From assembly GCA_002633005.1 (NCBI GenBank), contig NMRA01000503.1:62001-126000 (forward strand): a stretch of DNA of 64,000 nucleotides. The letters are read 5' to 3'. Position 1 is the stretch's first letter, and every line of letters starts with the position of its first letter. Origin of the DNA: Phoronis australis. Its lineage: Eukaryota; Phoronida; Phoronidae. The position numbers were made by a program, and so were the translations under genes. This document shows positions 61,037 through 64,000 of the stretch, piece by piece. The notes under the pieces were generated by a model that was not told the DNA's origin, did no database searches, and worked only from the letters and a program-made list of their open reading frames with translations.

Positions 61037-64000
61037 GGTGAGTTAAGCAGGAAAGAACTCATTTTAACATGCGTTGAGATTTTCTAGTTTAAATTTGCAT
61101 CACTATTCTTAGGATCAGTTGGCTTCTACTGGCAGTAAAAAATAATGTCCAAAACAACGCAATTGCTTTACTTTCTTTCAATATTGTTCCTTGCGTTTTG
61201 TAGAAATCCACTGATCATTGTAAGGATTAGTATTCTTGAGGCCGGCATTTTGTTAAAAATGTTAAATCAACCACCAGCATCACTCAGTGATAGCATATTG
61301 ATCTACGTTGTTGTAGGGGTTATATGCATTTATTGTGTTTGGTACTAACTTGGATTACCACTTATTGATTTTGAAATCTTCTGAGCCACACTAAATCTAT
61401 TTTGCTGGATAATTTTCCTCGATACTGAGTGTTTGATTTTTCTCTATGGAATTCAATAAAAGGCTAAAATGATTTTTGAGTCACCAATGAGAACGCTGGG
61501 GGACTCGGTATAGTTTTGTATAACAGTTTCTACTGGAGGCTTTTCTACAAACATCACAGAGGTCCCTTGGTGATGGCGGTTGTTCGTTGTAGCCAACCAA
61601 GCAGAAACTACGGCAGTCAGATCATAAATCAATTGGATTTTGAAATTTGATGTGACACCATAAAATTGATAATGTTCTGAATTTGGTTGCTATTTCTATC
61701 CCAGCCTATGTTCATGATCAGTGCAAATAGGGTCATTATTGGAAGGGTACACACAGTGAATAAATAAAGGGCTTTGTGACTTTACAGCTTAAAGTTGCTA
61801 ATGGGGTGTGGGGACTTCATTGTCTCTTATTACCAAACCTTCAAGTAACTGTTGATGTATTGATTTCCTTTGTGCTGCTTAAATCTGTTCAACTGTTTTT
61901 GTTAATTCTGCTGTTAGGAACTTATTGATTGGATTTTATATTCCTATTGATTATAATGCCTAGGTTCACCTGTTTTGTTCCTTATAAGCAGCTGTGGTGA
62001 ACAGAAGCTGGGAATTTTGTGATATGGAAGCTATTTCCTAACTTACCATGGAAGCTCGAAGTCACTGAACCAGTTTCACTTTCTGTCAGTAACTGTCTAA
62101 AACAAAACCCAGACCATTCATGTATTGGTTATGTACTGTTCACTTCTGGAGGGCTATTGTCGTTTTGAACTCGACGTGGCTATAAATTAACCCACGTTCC
62201 ATCCATTGGCGTCCAAGGAACAAACTTTTTATTTAGACCAGTTACCCTACATTAAATTATTCTTAGCTTGTTCCTTGCTCAGGGAAAAAGTGATTTGTGG
62301 GTTTGCAAAGATTTGGCACTCATTATTTCTTGAAAACATGCATTGTGCATAAAATGATATGCCTTAAGCCAAATTTTAGAGCTCAAGGTCTGAACCAATG
62401 AAAACTTGTCAGTTCCATCAAAGCCGTGAAATCGCATTCAATTTAACCAAGGACCAATTCGAGACCAATTTCATTAAAGAAACGGTTTGTAGTCTGTATC
62501 CAAAGTTTATTTTTGTGGTGTAAGGTGGGTATATAGCCGCTAATTGCCACGATGCACTCACTACACTGGTCCCCTAAAAGTTAAGGATTTGCTTGATTGC
62601 AGAATTCACTCTCTACATGATCATCAGACACATACTTAGAATTTAGTGGGTACGTTCTCTAATTCTTGCAACTCATTGTGATTTAAATAAATTTGATTGT
62701 TTTCAAAAGATGGCCTCCTTATGTTTGTGTAGTTCTAGCACAGCTCATTACAGTGTCAGTCAGTTGTCTGAGAGGTCAGACCATTCTATTGCAACTGCAG
62801 TGCTGACCCAGATAATCTGCCAAGTTCATGACAGGTTCTCATAAATAGGAATAGGAAACCACAAGTGTCTTGGTCCATCAATCAGGATACTGTTCAGACC
62901 CAAGACATGACCTGTGCACAAGTCTTGGCCATTCACAGTGATTTGGTTTCCAGGGCAAAACGTCTTGTACAAGAGATCTTGAGTTGTACAAGGGATCTTG
63001 AGTCTGGAAAATTTTTGCTGATATCTTGATTTTCTTCACCGTGTTAAGGGAATTTCAGACACTTTTAAGCAATTACATTTTTTCAAAAAATTAGTTGCCC
63101 TTTCAATAGACTGTAAACAAATCAGTAAGTTTGGAAGTTTAGTTTTGTGGGTTTTATAGTACGTGATTTGTGTGAGGAAAAATACCCTTGAAATCCTTTT
63201 GACTGTAAAAATTTCACCATTTTTCAATACAATAGCCCAAATAGAGAGATTGCAGTAAAGAATTTAAATCTTACACTGTTGTTACATATTTCAAAAGTGT
63301 GAATTTTGTTGACATGATTTGCTCCACACTTGACGCTTAACTTTTACAAAAGAAAAAGACTTCACGTTTGATTGACAGAGTATTGATTTTCCCTACATCT
63401 GCTCGTTCATTGATTTTCAGGCATACCATTAACTTTTATATTCATTTAGTCAATCTCCAATATTCCTTGAGCAGATATGATAATTAATGCGCTATTGTCA
63501 TGTTTGGAGGAAAATTGTAAAATGCGGGTGTGTGCCATTTGCATACAAGTAATGCATTTTGTTGCAGGCAAAGCCGAGCCGTGAATCAGTTGAAAGCACA
63601 GACCTTTCGCGCTTATTACATCCACTTCTATTTTTGTGATCTCCTATACTCTAGTGAGTGTGGCCTATGCATTCAAATAGGTCATGTTCAAATTTGTTCA
63701 AAACAAAATGATGCACCAGAGGTCCCTTTAGGACTAAAATGTAAGACCTTTAGTAAAATGTGGAGACTGGAATCAGCAGAAAATGAAGAAATGCGTGATT
63801 TCAGAATAATACAATTATATATTAACTGATTGCCATGGGGAATAGGTTCAATAATTTTGTGCGACCGAGAGACGCAAATGCACTGTGGATTTTGCGCCCA
63901 TCTCTATAAATTACATCATCATCGCAAAAACTCAGTCAGGCTGGGACACTGAAGTTGCTTTTGTATTGTATTGGCAAAATATGGAATTTTCGGGACCATA
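61037..64000. other. Right end of window, no recognised exon
   Basis: AT-rich sequence, probably intron of the gene starting at 59743 if that gene is real. Short ORFs at 61145-61348 and 63530-63829 show no family resemblance. Confidence 0.35.

Overview
This is animal nuclear DNA: genes are split into many short exons by GT-AG introns, long stretches are non-coding, and there are many fragments of non-autonomous transposons. No bacterial-style operon, plasmid or virus genome is present. The protein sequences are close to vertebrate ones and the introns are numerous, which fits a slowly evolving marine invertebrate. An acorn worm, another ambulacrarian or a lancelet would fit, but this is a low-confidence guess because no species-specific marker is visible. 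Assembly flaws are one 823-base N gap (46275-47097), single Ns at about 23175, 53648 and 56829, and a poly-G run next to the first of these.

Three conserved genes could be rebuilt exon by exon. (1) Paxillin (PXN, minus strand, 3917-21423) has 10 coding exons, 1608 nt and 535 residues, with five LD motifs followed by four LIM domains. (2) RPAIN, the RPA-interacting protein (plus strand, 27552-33566), has 6 coding exons, 675 nt and 224 residues. (3) NUP88, a nucleoporin (minus strand, 37836-54388), has 15 coding exons, 2160 nt and 719 residues. In all three, every junction keeps the reading frame and the total is a multiple of three. PXN and RPAIN are divergent (about 6 kb between start codons). 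RPAIN and NUP88 converge, with about 4.3 kb between stop codons. The N gap lies inside a NUP88 intron and costs no coding sequence.

Two further possible first coding exons on the plus strand (53751 and 59743) start with ATG in a good context and end at a splice donor, but their genes could not be identified.

The rest is intron and intergenic DNA rich in mobile-element debris: a 1.0-kb hAT-type element with 8-bp target duplications, two Harbinger-type MITEs with 3-bp duplications, a solo LTR, two tRNA-derived SINE heads, a long-TIR MITE, a TIR element present once on each side of PXN, a repeated family ending in GGTAATTCTTCAC, and several minisatellites. The most unusual is a 55-bp tandem repeat that copies the 3' splice site of NUP88 exon 13. 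No wholly new multi-gene system was found. The genes work separately: paxillin is a focal-adhesion scaffold at the cell membrane, RPAIN carries replication protein A into the nucleus, and NUP88 is a cytoplasmic-face pore protein involved in export.
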